Origin: Gracilaria gracilis | Lineage: Eukaryota; Rhodophyta; Florideophyceae; Gracilariales; Gracilariaceae | Assembly: GCA_030374805.1 (NCBI GenBank) | Contig: JARGSG010000006.1 | Span: 310,001 to 374,000, forward strand | DNA length: 64,000 nucleotides | Direction of reading: 5' to 3' | Part shown: piece after piece, positions 1 to 11,539 of the stretch | How the letters are laid out: each line of letters opens with the position of its first letter | How positions within the stretch are numbered: the stretch's first letter is position 1 | Translations under genes and position numbers: made by a program | Notes under the pieces: generated by a model | Told to the model about the DNA's origin: nothing | The model's database searches: none | The model's input: the letters and a program-made list of their open reading frames with translations, nothing else

Positions 1-390
1 CAACCCCTCAGCGCAGCACAGAATCGCATATTCTGTGTTAAACCCCTTCAGAATAGCATGCAAACGCATATCTGCTCCAAACCGCCCTACAGGGCCCATA
101 TGTGCACATACTCTGCTACTGCATAAGTGGCCACAAGACACGAGCTGCAGCCAATCACAACGCACCACTTGTATCTTCAGCACCTATTACTCCACACAGA
201 ACCGTCCACTTATGCGCACCACGTTGCATGTCGCCATTTGCAGGAGCCAATAACATTGCAAGTTTACGTTAGGTTCACAAACACACGCACATGCGCTTTT
301 GCTGCACCAGGTCTTAAAAGTGCCCATGCTCCCCTGCAACTTTGTCTTGCAGAGGTCTGAGAGGCACTCGACCACATCCATACGTCAACA
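1..390 (-). mobile_element. Partial Copia LTR (family 'Copia-C')
   Basis: This is the start of an LTR in minus orientation; it runs off the left edge of the window. It ends in ...CGTCAACA (TGTTGACG on the minus strand), as the Copia-B LTRs do. It shares with the Copia-A and Copia-B LTRs a ~100-bp module: AAAAGCGCAT, then an ATTGGCT box and TGCAAATG. It interrupts the gag start of Copia-B1 at base 391. No coding capacity is visible; the short ORFs here are chance. Whether it is a solo LTR or the edge of a full element cannot be told. Confidence 0.75.
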
Positions 391-1610
391 AGAGAGCTGG
401 TTTGAGAGCTACTTGGAACCGTATCTTGGGTAGTAGCAGCTGATGAGGATTGATCTGAACTCGATACCACAACGTTTCAGACACCTTTGATTCGGCATGC
501 GGCACGAAGGCGATGGCGCCAAAGGGTATAATCTTCCCCACGCTTACCATGAAAGTGTAGGATCTTGACACCAGAGTTGGTTTCAGACTCAACTTCCGAG
601 TCCGACATGCTCCAAAACAGAGTCATCAAACTCCAGTACAAGGGATTTCACGAGTAGAAGAGAAACAAAGGAATCAGAGAAGCCGCGTGAGGGGAACAAT
701 TCTTCCTTCACAAAGGAGGGTAGGGCTGGAGTGGAATAAGGACTCAACACTAAACAGCGGGGTCGCCAACGGAGACTCTTTAACGAAGTCTGCAACGCTC
801 GTCTCGGCCCGTCCAGTACGCGAACACAAGCGGAGTAGAACTCGACGCTCGGAGTATACTCACGGGTGAGAGACAACCAACCCGGAACAGAAAGGGCAGA
901 GTGAAGGATGCAATGCCACTTCCCCACAAGCAAGTAAAGGAGGAGCTGGAGTGGAGTCAAGCTCAACACTCAACAGCGAGGGCGCCAGCGGAGACTGTGG
1001 GGTAGTCTGCAACGCTAGTCGGGACGCGTCCCGTACGCGATCACAGGCGGAGTTCGGAGATTCGACGCCCGGAGCAAGCTCACTAATGAGGTACAACTCG
1101 AACCCGGAATGATGATGAAACTTCTTAGGCGGGCGCACTGACAGGAGAAACTACCTCCGCTACCCTGTGGGTCCGAACCCCTGGTCCCCGGTCACTCTCT
1201 CCGGGTGAGGCACGATTTGATCGCCTGCCAAGCTCTGCGTACTTCAGAACGAGGGGCTGTTAGTCCCTATGAGACGTCCCAAAGAGGGTACTAGTCGAGA
1301 TACACTTTCCCCAGTTGAACCCTTGCTGGTCTCTTGCGAAAACGTAGCCCGGTCTTTCGGCGCGGTACGGTCGCTCCTACGCTTTCAAGCCCGTTTCATC
1401 GACCCCCTTACTCCACGGACGCAGAGCAGGATTTTGCTGTCGCCCTTGTCTCGAGCCAGCGGGTTACTAAAAAACGGGATATGTGTTCCCCATTCGCCAG
1501 AAAGAAAACAGCGGGGTACTCTAACGCAGATAGCAAAACTTCCAAATAAAAGTAGTAAGTAAGAAATGAGCGCGACGTCTGCAAGTTGTCGACGCTCTGG
1601 GCCCATTACC
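391..1610 (-). mobile_element. Copia-B1: gag start and 5' leader (fossil)
   Basis: This stretch matches 28520-29735 of Copia-B2 closely along its whole length. It holds the first part of the Copia-B gag (about 391-608, minus strand) and the ~1-kb untranslated leader (609-1610). A slightly changed copy of the half-tRNA primer-binding site lies at about 1598-1610. The rest of B1 lies left of the window or was lost behind the Copia-C LTR. It is a fragment and cannot encode a full protein. Confidence 0.85.
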
Positions 1611-1820
1611 TGACGATACGCACGCAGGTAAGGTAGAAAGGGAAGTAGAGATGGATATGGAAGAAAGAGAAAGTAAAACAAGTGAAGGTTGACGGCCTTA
1701 GGTCGACCCGTTTACTCGAGGGTCGTCGATCGCAACCTAAAAATACCCTAGCGCGCGCTTCACCGTCGTCGCAGAAAACGCCGACGGCGGTCGTTACAAG
1801 TTGCACGTGTGTGCAGTTGT
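1611..1820 (-). repeat. Copia-B LTR, left piece (split by Copia-A1)
   Basis: This is the leader-proximal 210 bp of a 710-bp Copia-B LTR. The rest of the same LTR resumes at 14183. The split is shown by the target duplication GTTGT (1816-1820 and 14178-14182) and by the intact sequence across the same point in the B2 LTR (29936-29950). The re-joined LTR serves both as 5' LTR of B1 and 3' LTR of B2. Confidence 0.85.
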
Positions 1821-2618
1821 TGTCGGATGTTGACCTAGTGCTGTCACTGAAAGCAAAAGTGCAGGGGAGCATGGGCTGTTTTGGAGGGTGCTGCTGGAAA
1901 AGCGCATATGCGCGTGTGTGCAAACTCAACGGGAAACTGGCTTCTGATTGGCTACTGCAAATGTGCACATGCAACGTAGTGTGTACAAGTGTTATGGCAC
2001 TACTGCGTTGTTCTGGGCTACACGTGTGTAGCTAGCACAGATGGGTATGCTGGACAGTATGCACAGTTATGTACGTGGACATGTTGAACACATTGATGCA
2101 ACTTGGTGCACTATGGTGATGAGTCAGGTACAGTCATGAGGATTACACGAACACTGTGGTATCATGTTGTGGAACTTATGGCATTGAGTGAATTTGTGGT
2201 TACGTGGTACTTGGTGAGCTGGAGCATACACATATTGGTGTGGTGTACGGAATAGTGTATTGGCACAATGTGAATTTGTGCATGGTCATCGTTATGTGTA
2301 GGCACGTAACTTGTTGAGTAGGCACGTAACTTGTTGTGCACTGTTGTGCACTGCTGTTCCTTGTTGGTTGTAAGCTGTCTTGAATTGCTGCAGTGTTACC
2401 ATATTATGTCAGATGATGATTGGTAGTACTGAGTGTCCCTGCTTAGTGGCTTAGGTTTTACTCCGAGTGGAAGTGAGCGGTAGTGCGACGACGTAGTGAT
2501 ATATAAGTTGTGACAGAAGCACCTCCAAGTAAATCCGAGCCAGAGCTGGCGAACTTCCTTTGGATATCCCCACCTTCCCTTTGCATCAACCTTCCCTTCC
2601 CAGCTATAACCTCCATCA
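1821..2618 (+). repeat. Copia-A1 5' LTR
   Basis: 798 bp, begins TGTCGGATGTTGAC and ends ...CTCCATCA. It contains the shared promoter-like module (GCGCATATGCGC palindrome, GATTGGCT, TGCAAATG) near 1890-1985 and a 20-bp minisatellite at 2298-2337. Further copies of this LTR lie at 13380, 33051 (partial), 38733 (partial) and 39104 (minus strand). Confidence 0.93.
2298..2337 (+). repeat. 20-bp minisatellite inside the Copia-A LTR, two units
   Basis: Two tandem units of GTAGGCACGTAACTTGTTGA. The same array has two units in the 3' LTR (13858), four in the copy at 33260-33339 and three in the copy at 39358-39420, so the number varies between insertions. Confidence 0.85.
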
Positions 2619-2632
2619 GGTTATGGGCCCAG
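2619..2632 (+). other. Primer-binding site of Copia-A1 (half-tRNA type)
   Basis: GGTTATGGGCCCAG follows the LTR end directly. It is complementary to the anticodon region, not the 3' end, of initiator methionine tRNA. This is the same priming mode known for Drosophila copia. The same 14 bases follow the LTRs at 29735 (minus strand) and 33620. Confidence 0.85.
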
Positions 2633-3819
2633 CCCCGCTGACCTCTGCCGTTATCGTTCGTCTCTCGCCGCTCTCCCACACCGCCGTTCACCCGTTTCGC
2701 TGTTTCTCTATCACCGTCTTCTCGTTGCGTCGGGTGTGTTGACCGTGTTGTTGGTTAGTGTTGGTATTCTTTTTACGGTTTGCGTTCCTCACTGAGGGCG
2801 TTGTGTTGGTAGTGGTTCGACGTTGACTCTCTATCGTGATTGTGTTTGGGTGCTCGTTGTTGCCCTCGTTGTCGATCGCTATCCGATTTGTTTGGTCTCC
2901 CTCTATTTTTCTTGTTGTTGGGATCCCCGCGTCGTGTTTGCGGGTTCTGATCCGAGAGGTTGAGACCATTTTTTTATCGAAGTCTGGGCACTAGCTTTGT
3001 GCTCAGCAGTTGGTGTTGAAGTCCGTGCGCTACGTGTGTGCTCGGCATTTTGTGGTCATAACTGCATTACCTGTGCGACGAACGGTTGATCCGAGTAATC
3101 GGGGACGGGAGCCAGGCGGCTTGAACCAAGGCGGACGTGCTGACTAGCGGGCTCCACCGGTCCTTTTGGGCGGATAACAGTGTTGTACCGCGAGCGCTAA
3201 AGCTAACGGGGTGCCGTGGCGTACTGCACTTTGGTTGTGGTGTTTGACTTTTGTTTGTGGAACCTGACTGTGTGTTAGGTGCTTGGACGGCGGTGAAGGC
3301 ATCCATAAGGAGCTTTTGATCCGTGCAATTGGCTCATTGGCTTGTCCAGTGGGCTTTTAGTACGGGAAGGCAACGTATTGAAGGCTGACCTCCCATTGGG
3401 ATCAGGCCGCTTGTGATCTTCATTGATTGCTCGCTAGAAGCGTACCTTGGGTGTCAAAGTAGCTGCTGTTTCAAGGTCGCGCAAGTTCCTGCAAGAGATC
3501 AGAGAGGGTTTTACTTGGTGAAGGCATATTATTGGCCATTAACCATCCTCTGGACATCTCGTAGAGAACAACGCGCCTTCTCCTTGAACGCGGGAGAGGG
3601 TTGACTGCTGAAGTCGTTTCCTACCCGGAAGGTCTCCGGGGGTCAGGGGTCCGACTCCCTAGGGTAACGGGAATAGTATTTCCATTGAAGTTTTATTTGT
3701 TTTTATTGTTGTTGTTGTTATTGTTGTTGTTGTTGTTTGTTTGTTGTTGTGGTTGGCTGTTGTCCTGCTGTGTCTGCCATATCTTTTATCTTGGATCGCT
3801 TTCAATCTCACTTTGCGGC
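2633..3819 (+). other. Copia-A1 untranslated leader
   Basis: About 1.2 kb between primer-binding site and gag with no convincing gene. The same leader is present at 33635-34841. It ends in a T/G-rich trinucleotide tract (3696-3752). In one frame the tract reads as a run of leucines joined to gag, but gag most likely starts at the ATG at 3820. Confidence 0.75.
3696..3752 (+). repeat. TTG/TGT microsatellite in the Copia-A leader
   Basis: A near-pure TTG trinucleotide run about 70-120 bp upstream of gag. The counterpart in the second Copia-A copy is at about 34711-34780, somewhat different in length and purity, so the tract belongs to the family and drifts in size. Confidence 0.8.
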
Positions 3820-4740
3820 ATGTACTCGTTCACTGGGATCAAGATTGAGAAGTTGGGTGAGGATAACTTCCATATCTGGAAGGAGAAAATTCAGCTTGTG
3901 CTTGCGCTCAAGGATCTCAAGAATCACCTCACCAGCTCTCCCCCCACCGATCCAGAAGAATTGTCCAAGTGGGAAACTCGCGACTCAAAGGCCAGAGCTA
4001 TCATTGGACTTACGCTCAGTGACGAACATTTGGATCATGTGCGCGAGGTGGAGGCTGCTGCCGATGTGTGGAAGGCCATATGCAATGTTTTCCAGAGGAA
4101 GACTCTTCTCAACCGAATCAATGCCAGACGTGCTTTTTACACCGCCAAGATGCGTGACGACCAGAAGATGCTGCAATTCATCAATATTGTTCGTCACTTG
4201 GCTTCTGATCTCAAGAGCATGGACGTCAAAGTTGAAGAAGAAGACATTGCAGTGGCCATCTTATGTGGACTTCCGGACCGTTTCGAGCACCTTATTGTCG
4301 CTATCGACACCCCGATCGGAGATCGCGAACTCAGTTTGGAGTTCGTGAAGAGTCGTTTGCTGCAAGAAGAGCAGCGAATGAATGATCGTGCCAAGGAGGA
4401 GTCCGGAAGTGACGCAGCTTTGGTCGGGCGTCAGAGGTCATTGAAGTCAATTATATGTTACTATTGTGGCAAGAAGGGTCATATCCAGAAGAACTGTTAC
4501 AAGAGACAACGTGATGGGGCTAACAAGAATCAGGTCGATGCTGCTCACCCCAGTGTGAATACCGGGCTCAGCTGTGAGCTTGGTGCGAGTGGCGACGATT
4601 CTGACTTTGTATGTCTCATTGCGACAGGTGCCGATAAGGTTACTAACAGTGACTGGATTATTGACTTTGGTGCCACTGCACACATGACGTATGATGACTC
4701 GATGTTCCAACGTATGAGAGCAAGGTGTCCTCTGGCGTGA
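3820..4740 (+). pseudogene. Copia-A1 gag and start of protease
   Basis: The likely start is the ATG at 3820 (MYSFTGIKIEKLGEDNF), which has an exact counterpart in the copy at 34842. The first ~230 residues are a UBN2/Ty1-type Gag core. A CCHC zinc knuckle follows (CYYCGKKGHIQKNC, about 4458-4500), which binds the element's RNA. The last part enters the retropepsin-type protease. Gag would form the cytoplasmic particle in which reverse transcription takes place. Upstream in-frame sequence back to 3601 is leader, including the leucine-coding microsatellite. Part of a broken element. Confidence 0.88.
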
Positions 4741-6008
4741 GTATCGGCAATGATTCCAAACTAGAGTCTGTTGGTCGCGGTAGTGTGGAGCTTGATCTGA
4801 CTGTGGAAGGTGCCAAACGTAAGTGCAAACTGAAACAGGGTGCACGTGCCATCCTTACGGTACCACCTGCTTTCAGTAACAGCGATCTGTGATCTGGGCT
4901 GCAAGGTAGTGTTCGAAAGAGAGAAGGTATGTGTTTACAAAGGGTCGAAAGTGGTTGCCTCCGGGTGCCGTTTCAAAGGCCTCTACTACCTTCGCACTGC
5001 AGCCGAACAGCTTACAGATGTGGACAGCGCCCTTGTGTCAGATCTGTCTCTTTGGCATGCTCGAATGGCTCATGTGAATGTGGAAGGCATTAAGCAGATG
5101 GCTCGCAATGAGGTTGTATCAGGGCTGAATGTGGATTTGGCACAGAAGCTGGATGTGTGTGGCTCGTGTGTAGTAGGAAAGGCAATGGGTGCTCCGACTC
5201 CCAAGCAAGGGGGGGAACGAGCAGAACACGTACTGGACCTTGTCTACTCGGACGTTTCAGGACCAGTAAGTGTGAAATCCTTGGGAGGCTCGCACTACTT
5301 TGTCACATTCATCGACGACCATAGCAGGTATTGCTTCTTGTACATGCTCAAAACCAAAGATGAGGTGTTCCAAATGTTCATGAGGTGGCTCAAGTTTGTG
5401 GAAAACCAGACTGGACGAAAATTGAAAACCATCACCGCACGTGAGAGTGTGCTACGTGCATTGCACACTGACAACGGTGGTGAGTATCTGTCCCATCGTT
5501 TCCGCAAAGAACTCGAGCGCCAAGGTATTGAACATCAACGAACAGTGCCGTACAATCCACAGCAGAATGGGCTTGCCGAAAGGTTCAACCGAACACTCAT
5601 GGACTTGGTCAGATCGATGTTGCACCAGAAACAACTGCCAAAGAAATTTTGGGCTGAAGCCTTGAACGTAGCAGTGTATGTACGCAACAGAGTGACCTGC
5701 AAAGCCCTTCCTAGTAACTCGACCCCATTCGAGCTGTGGCATGGTCAGAAGCCTGATGTGAGCAATCTGCGTGTGTTTGGGAGCTGATGCTGGTACAAAG
5801 TTGTGGGTCACAAGCTGAAGAAGCTGGAGGACAGGGCAAAGGAAGCCATCTTCATTGGGTATACTTCTGGTTCCCACGGGTACAAGTTGTGGGACGGTAA
5901 GATGAGAAAGGTGATTGTGTCAAGAGATGTGAGGTTTGACGAGTCTTCGGGCTTAGAAGACCATGAGAACTGTGAGGAAGAGGACTATGCTGACATGGAG
6001 TTGAGTGA
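4741..6008 (+). pseudogene. Copia-A1 protease remainder and integrase
   Basis: After the protease comes the HHCC zinc domain (LWHARMAHVN... CGSCVVGKA, about 5050-5180). The DDE integrase core follows, with recognisable segments DLVYSDVSGP, FVTFIDDHSRY, HTDNGGEY and NPQQNGLAERFNRT (about 5220-5600). The C-terminal integrase part continues until Gypsy-3 interrupts it. Integrase joins the cDNA to host DNA. Integrase upstream of reverse transcriptase is what marks this as Copia rather than Gypsy. Fossil. Confidence 0.88.
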
Positions 6009-6013
6009 CATGT

Positions 6014-6423
6014 TGATGTGTATTCCTCTGCCTTACTCTCGCGTTGGTTATGCGCATATAGGTACTACAGCCTTGCTGGTGCGTATGTCACGCAAATGCG
6101 GGCTACAGCGCGTGCTACATATGCTTTCATACTTTTCGAACATCAGACTGATATATCGGTGGTAGTTCTAGCTAAACTAAGTTTAGTTCTATCGTTAGTG
6201 TCGGCAGGTAGATGACTGATGTCTACATTTTCTGCTGAGTCAGCAAGCAACTGGCTCGGCAGATGGGCACCATAAAAGCCTCCCACACAGTGGAGGCAAC
6301 CCACGTCGGACAGGCGACAACCAGTGGGTGTGCCCATTCTCTTGTGCCCTCCAAGTACGAACCCAGCGCAACAGAACTACTCAGGCTCCAGGACGAATCC
6401 TGCAAGCCGAACACTCATCATCA
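6014..6423 (+). repeat. Gypsy-3 5' LTR
   Basis: 410 bp, TGATGTGTAT...CATCATCA. It differs from the 3' LTR at roughly 13 positions by eye. It ends about 57 bp before the gag ATG. Confidence 0.92.
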
Positions 6424-6479
6424 AAGCGCTTTGGCTTTTAAAGAGCATTAGTGTTTTGACTTGCAGTGGGAGTCCGATC

Positions 6480-8180
6480 ATGGCAGCCTCTAATTACGGA
6501 GTCGTATCTGTGATTCAGCCACCTTCGCTGAAGACAGTCGATCAGCCTTCTCTCATCAAATTTGAGACCGCCTACGCAGCCTATCGCAATAAGGTAGAAG
6601 ACGTGAACAAAGACCGAGATGAGAGCTCCAAACTTTCAATGGCATCCATCGAGGATTGTATGGATTCAGCTACTCCTCATGCTCTTTGCTTGATGGGAGA
6701 AATCGAGGGCGCTTCTACTGTTGAAGATGCTACTGTAGACATGGTCAAGAATTGGTTTCACAAGGCCTCTTTGTCTACCCCCAAGGATTTGTCCGAGCGA
6801 ATTGACTCAACGCTGCGCAGTGTGTCATTCAAGACCAACAAAGAAGACCCAGCAGGAGGCGTCACGAACTTTATTATTGAGTTTATTACGGCTCTCGATC
6901 AGAACAACGCCTCTGAAGTTCTGAAGGACCCCGATATGGCAAAGAAGTTTCTCGATCGTCTTGTCAACAAATTCCAACCTCAGGTTTTGCAGGAACGCAT
7001 CAAGATGTTGAGGAGAGGCTGGAAGAGGGAACAGTTGGCCGACATCAAACTGTTTAAGGACGAAGTCTCCAACATTGCACTGGAGGTTTCGCTGACCCAA
7101 GCAGCAATGGCCCGAGTTAATCCCAAATCTCGCTCTGCTCGTGACCATTCTCGTAAGCACGAGGATGCCGCGAGGAACAACAAGGCATTAAGAACGGGAC
7201 ATGGGCAGCAATCCGAACAGAAGCCCCAACGTTCCAACAAGCGGAAGGACACAGAGTGGAGTAAGCCATGTCTCAACGAAGAGTGCAGTGGCATTCACCG
7301 ACTCAAAGATTGTCCGATCACCTCTGTTGAACGCAGAAAGGAACTATTCGAGAAGCATTATGGCAAAAAGGATACGAAGAGAGCGAAAACTGTCAAGAAG
7401 AAGACCACACGAATCCAATCGGATCCCAATCCTGACGTTGGACGCTTCCGAGTTGCACTGGAAGACAGGTTGTTCGATGTTGTCCTTGGAGACTCTGGCG
7501 CCGACTTCAGTGCTATCGGTGTCAATACATTCTCCAAAATAACATCCACAGTACCAGACATTCCGGTTAAACTATTTGATGAGCCCATACCACTTGCAGG
7601 GGCGTTCAAAACAGATGATGATATCTCTGTCTCTGCCTCGAAATCTGTCATAATGACAGTCACAATCTATCTACCGGGATCAAACATTCCCGTTCGGATT
7701 CGAGGCGTTGAGTTTTTTGTGGTTGATCAGGAGATGGACGACATATTGTTGGGAAGGCCGTTCCTAAATTCGATTGGCTTTAACTTGAATGATCACCTTC
7801 TTCGAGTCAGAGGCGATATTCACAATCGACATATTAAGGAATTGAATTCCACAGAGTTCAAGATTGCCACTGCCCGCTACCAAGGCTTATCATACAGTAG
7901 CACTGACGACGATCCTATCAAACTTCCAGAATGCTTGGCAGCTGGCATTGGTAAAGACAGCAAGGAATCAATCAACAGAGCGTTGGCAAACATTGTCGCG
8001 GAAGCAAAGAACAATGGTATGTCAGAAGCTGGTTTGGCAAGAATGGAACGAATATTGGAAAACTATCGGGATGTGTTTCGTATCAAACTGGGCTCCGATC
8101 CTCCTGTCAATGTCCCAGCTCTGGTTATCACTCCTGTAGAACACTCCAAGCCTTATCGATGTCCGCAACAAGGTTAGCAC
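6480..8180 (+). pseudogene. Gypsy-3 Gag and protease
   Basis: The ATG at 6480 (MAASNYGVVSVIQPPSLK) begins a Gag of about 300 residues, with a Cys/His cluster (CLNEECSGIHRLKDC, about 7268-7312) that likely binds RNA. A retropepsin-like domain follows, with LGDSGADFSAI near 7488-7515 and a family-typical ILLGRPFL near 7743-7766. The sequence then runs into the connector before reverse transcriptase. The style of this Gag is one I associate with oomycete Gypsy elements; that is an impression, not a search result. Fossil. Confidence 0.85.
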
Positions 8181-11084
8181 CTCAGCAGCGTGACTTTATC
8201 ATCCAAACAGTGCGCGAACTCGAGGCGGTTGGAGCTATTTACAAGAACCCTTCAGCACGTTGGGCCTCGCCAGCCCTTGCTGTACCTAAGCCCGGGTCTA
8301 CGAAGCATAGGTTCACAGTCGACCTTCGAGGTCTGAATGCACGCACAGTGCACATTCAGTCAGCGATGCCACACCTGGAGTCAAAGTTCCAGGACATGGC
8401 AGAGAGCACATGCTTTGCCAAAGTGGACCTGGCTCACGGCTACTGGCAAGTGCCTCTTTCACCGGAATGGCAGGAGATGATGGCAATACAGACACCGCTA
8501 GGGGTTTACTCCTCCAAGCGTCTTCTCCAAGGGGGCAGCGATTCCGGGAATCACTTCCAGGCAGTACTCTCTCACAAGTTCGAAGGAAACGTTGAGAAAA
8601 TGCTCCAATGGATAGACGACTTCTTATTCTACGCAAAGTCAGAGACGGAATTGCTGGAAAACATCGAGTCATTCCTCGAAGTCTGCAGAGATATCGGGTT
8701 GAAAGTACACGCAGAGAAGACAACTCTGTATTCACGCCGTGTTCAGTTCTGCGGACGCATTATCACTCCTGAAGGAATATAGTATCATCCACATCACTAC
8801 GACTCTCTGGTTTCAATGAGAAAGCCAACGATGGCGAGCGAACTCCAACAGTTTGTATGCGCCACAAACTGGATGCGGAACTCTATTCCGGCTTACTTTG
8901 AACGCATTGCACCTCTACACCGTCTTCTGGAGGATTGATACTCAACTGTGGGCAAGAGAACGAAGCGAGCTCTTCGCAATCTCTCTTTATGCACCACATG
9001 GGGCGCCGAACATAATGCGGCTTTCACCGACATCAAGAAACAACTGACTGCATCTGTCAAGCTTGCTCACCTCAAGCCAGATCATCAACTGTCCCTTTTC
9101 ACGGACGCGTCAGACACCCACTGGGCGGCAATCCTCACCCAGATCCCATGCGAAGATCGCCGCAAAGCAATCGAAAATCAGCGGCATGAGCCGCTTTGTT
9201 TCCTTTCTGGGTCATTCACAGGGTCAGCAATCAACTGCTCCGTCCCAGAAAAAAAAGGATTTGCCATCGTTGAAGCAATGTGTCGTCTCGACTACCTCGT
9301 TCTGGAACATGAGGTGAACATTTTCACGGATCATGCAAATCTGGTGTACCTCTACGACCCTTTTGGCAGAAACCCAGGTATCTCCAAGCAGACCGCAAGC
9401 AAACTCATGAGATGGGCTCTCAAGCTCAGCGCGTTTCGGTATGTGATAGAGCACCTACCAGGGGAGCACAATGTCTGGGCAGACATGCTGACAAGGTGGG
9501 CTGTCAATCCTCCTCGTGACGTTCGTACTGCAAAAGTTCTTCGTGCCAGAGCTCTTTTGATGGCACCAATAGACCCTGGCACCGACGACAAGTTAGATTG
9601 GCCAAATGTTGAAGACATCAAGAGGATACAGTCTGAGAGCAGTGAAGAACCTCCGAAAGGTTTTCTGAAATCGCCTGATGGTGTTCGAAACGCTAAGGAT
9701 GTCCTCTGGATACCGTCAGACAACGAACTCATGAAGCTACGATTGGCAATTGCAGCGCATACCGGCCATAGTGGGCACCGAAGTTCAAATGTAACATTGG
9801 CTACCGTGAAGGCTTATTTCTTCTGGAAGAATATGGACGAAGAATTGAAGACGTTCGTGCAATCTTGTTTGCATTGCCTTTGCACTCAGACCTCGAAAGT
9901 AATTGCACGCCCTCTTGGCCACGCCCTACATGCTGATGAACCGAATGAGTTACTGCATTTCGACTTCTGATATATGTCAAACGCGGAAGATGGCTATTTG
10001 TACGTATTGGTACTGAAGGATGACCACATTGGATACGTGTGGCTCATCCCTACAAAAAAAGCTACCGCTGAGGTTGTTGCAGATGCGCTCGTCAAATGGT
10101 TTGCAGCTTTCGGAGTCGTGCGTCAATGGGTTTCCGATCGAGGATCTCACTTCAAGAATAACGTTGTTCGGCATTTGAAGACTACTACATAATCCTCACA
10201 CCATTTCACTCTCTCATACTGTCCATGGTCGAACGGAACAGTCGAGGTGGTGTGCCGGGAGCTGCTGCGGGCAGTAAGAGCACTTCTGTCTGAGTACCAG
10301 CTACCCCAAAACTGCTGGCCAAGTATGATGCCTATAGTTCAATCATCGCTGAACAACTCCGTCCTGGACCGCCTTGGCCGCCGCTGTCCTCTCACTGTGT
10401 TCACCGGAGACAAACAGGACGGACACTCCATTGGCAGCTATCACACGAAAAGTAGGCGAAAAGGTTAAAGTTCTCGAACTAGGTCAAATCCGTGACCGGC
10501 AGCTGAAAAATATTGAAGCAGTACAACGAGGACTACAGAACATGCACAAGGACGTTGTAATCCGTTCGACGAAGAAACGGAAACAGGCTGTCGAATCCCA
10601 TAACCGCAAAACCAATATACGAGCAGTTAACTTTGACGTCGGGGACTATGTATTACGTGGACTAGTACAACGTGAAGGGTCTCGGAAGCCTGCACTGAAA
10701 TGGATGGGGCCCTATCGTGTCGTAGAATGTCGTTGGGAGTACATTTTGGTCATTGAATCTCTGTTAGACGGTAAGAAGGAAGAAACGCATGGTCGTCGCC
10801 TCAAATTCTTCCGCAACAAGAATTTTGGAGTTACGGAGAACGTTCTGAATCATATCTCTTACCAACAAGGAGAACTTCTTGTAATTGACCATTTCGAGGA
10901 CATTAGGCAAAAGCGCGGTTCTACTGAACTTTTGGTGAAGTGGCGTGGGTTTTCTCAAGATGAAGCTGACTGGGTTGCGCTCGACTCCCTCAAAGACGAT
11001 GTGCCAGTCCTGGTGGACGAATATCTCGCAGAGATCTCGAAGAACGGAACACAGCGACAACGCTCTATTTCTGCATCAATCTAA
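8181..11084 (+). pseudogene. Gypsy-3 reverse transcriptase, RNase H, integrase, chromodomain
   Basis: Domains in Gypsy order. Reverse transcriptase has VDLRGLNART, CFAKVDLAHGYWQVPLS and WIDDFLFYAK (a YxDD-box variant, about 8610-8640). RNase H follows with FTDASDTHWAA, FTDHANLVYL and GEHNVWADMLTRW (about 9100-9500). Then come the integrase HHCC domain (GHSGH...CLHCLC, about 9760-9885) and the integrase core. The tail from about 10870 is a chromodomain (VIDHFEDIR..., LLVKWRGFSQDEADW), which in chromoviruses directs integration to marked chromatin. Fossil, several breaks. Confidence 0.87.
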
Positions 11085-11124
11085 GTCACTATATTGCGCT
11101 TTCACTGAAACAGTGACGGGGCGC

Positions 11125-11534
11125 TGATGTGTATTTTTCTGCCTCACTATCGCGTTGGTTATGCGCATATAGGTACTAAAGCCTTGCTGGTGCGTATGTC
11201 ACGCAAATGCGGGCTACAGCGCGTGCTACATATGCTTTCATACTTATCGAACATCAGACTGATATATCGGTGGTAGTTCTAGCTAAACTAAGTTTAGTTC
11301 TATCGTTAGTGTAGGCAGGTAGATGACTGATGTCTACATTTTCTGCTGAGTCAGAAAGCAACTGGCTCGGCAGATGGGCACCATAAAAGCCTCCTACACA
11401 GTGGAGGCAACCCACGTCGGACAGGCGACTACCAGTGGGTGTGCCCATTCTCTTGTGCCCTCCAAGACCGAATCCAGCGCAACAGAACTACTCAGGCTCC
11501 AGGACGAATCCTGCAAGCCGAACACTCATCATCA
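11125..11534 (+). repeat. Gypsy-3 3' LTR
   Basis: 410 bp copy of the LTR at 6014. A short G-rich stretch just before it (about 11115-11124) is the likely polypurine primer. Only about 40 bp separate the chromodomain from this LTR, so there is no room for an extra gene here, unlike Gypsy-1 and Gypsy-2. Confidence 0.92.
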
Positions 11535-11539
11535 CATGT

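Larger units (their letters stand above)
6014..11534 (+). mobile_element. Gypsy-3 LTR retrotransposon with chromodomain (fossil)
   Basis: A Ty3/Gypsy element inserted into Copia-A1, flanked by the target duplication CATGT (6009-6013, 11535-11539). It has 410-bp LTRs about 97% identical, a Gag-protease region, reverse transcriptase, RNase H, integrase and a C-terminal chromodomain. Because it lies inside Copia-A1 it is younger than that insertion. It is structurally complete end to end but broken in about five places in the coding part. Confidence 0.93.

Noticed and set aside
3601-3819. Leucine-rich stretch upstream of Copia-A1 gag as a signal peptide or membrane segment
   Set aside because: It is the translation of a TTG microsatellite in the leader. 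The gag ATG at 3820 is the position with a counterpart in the second copy, and the tract differs in the copy at 34711.
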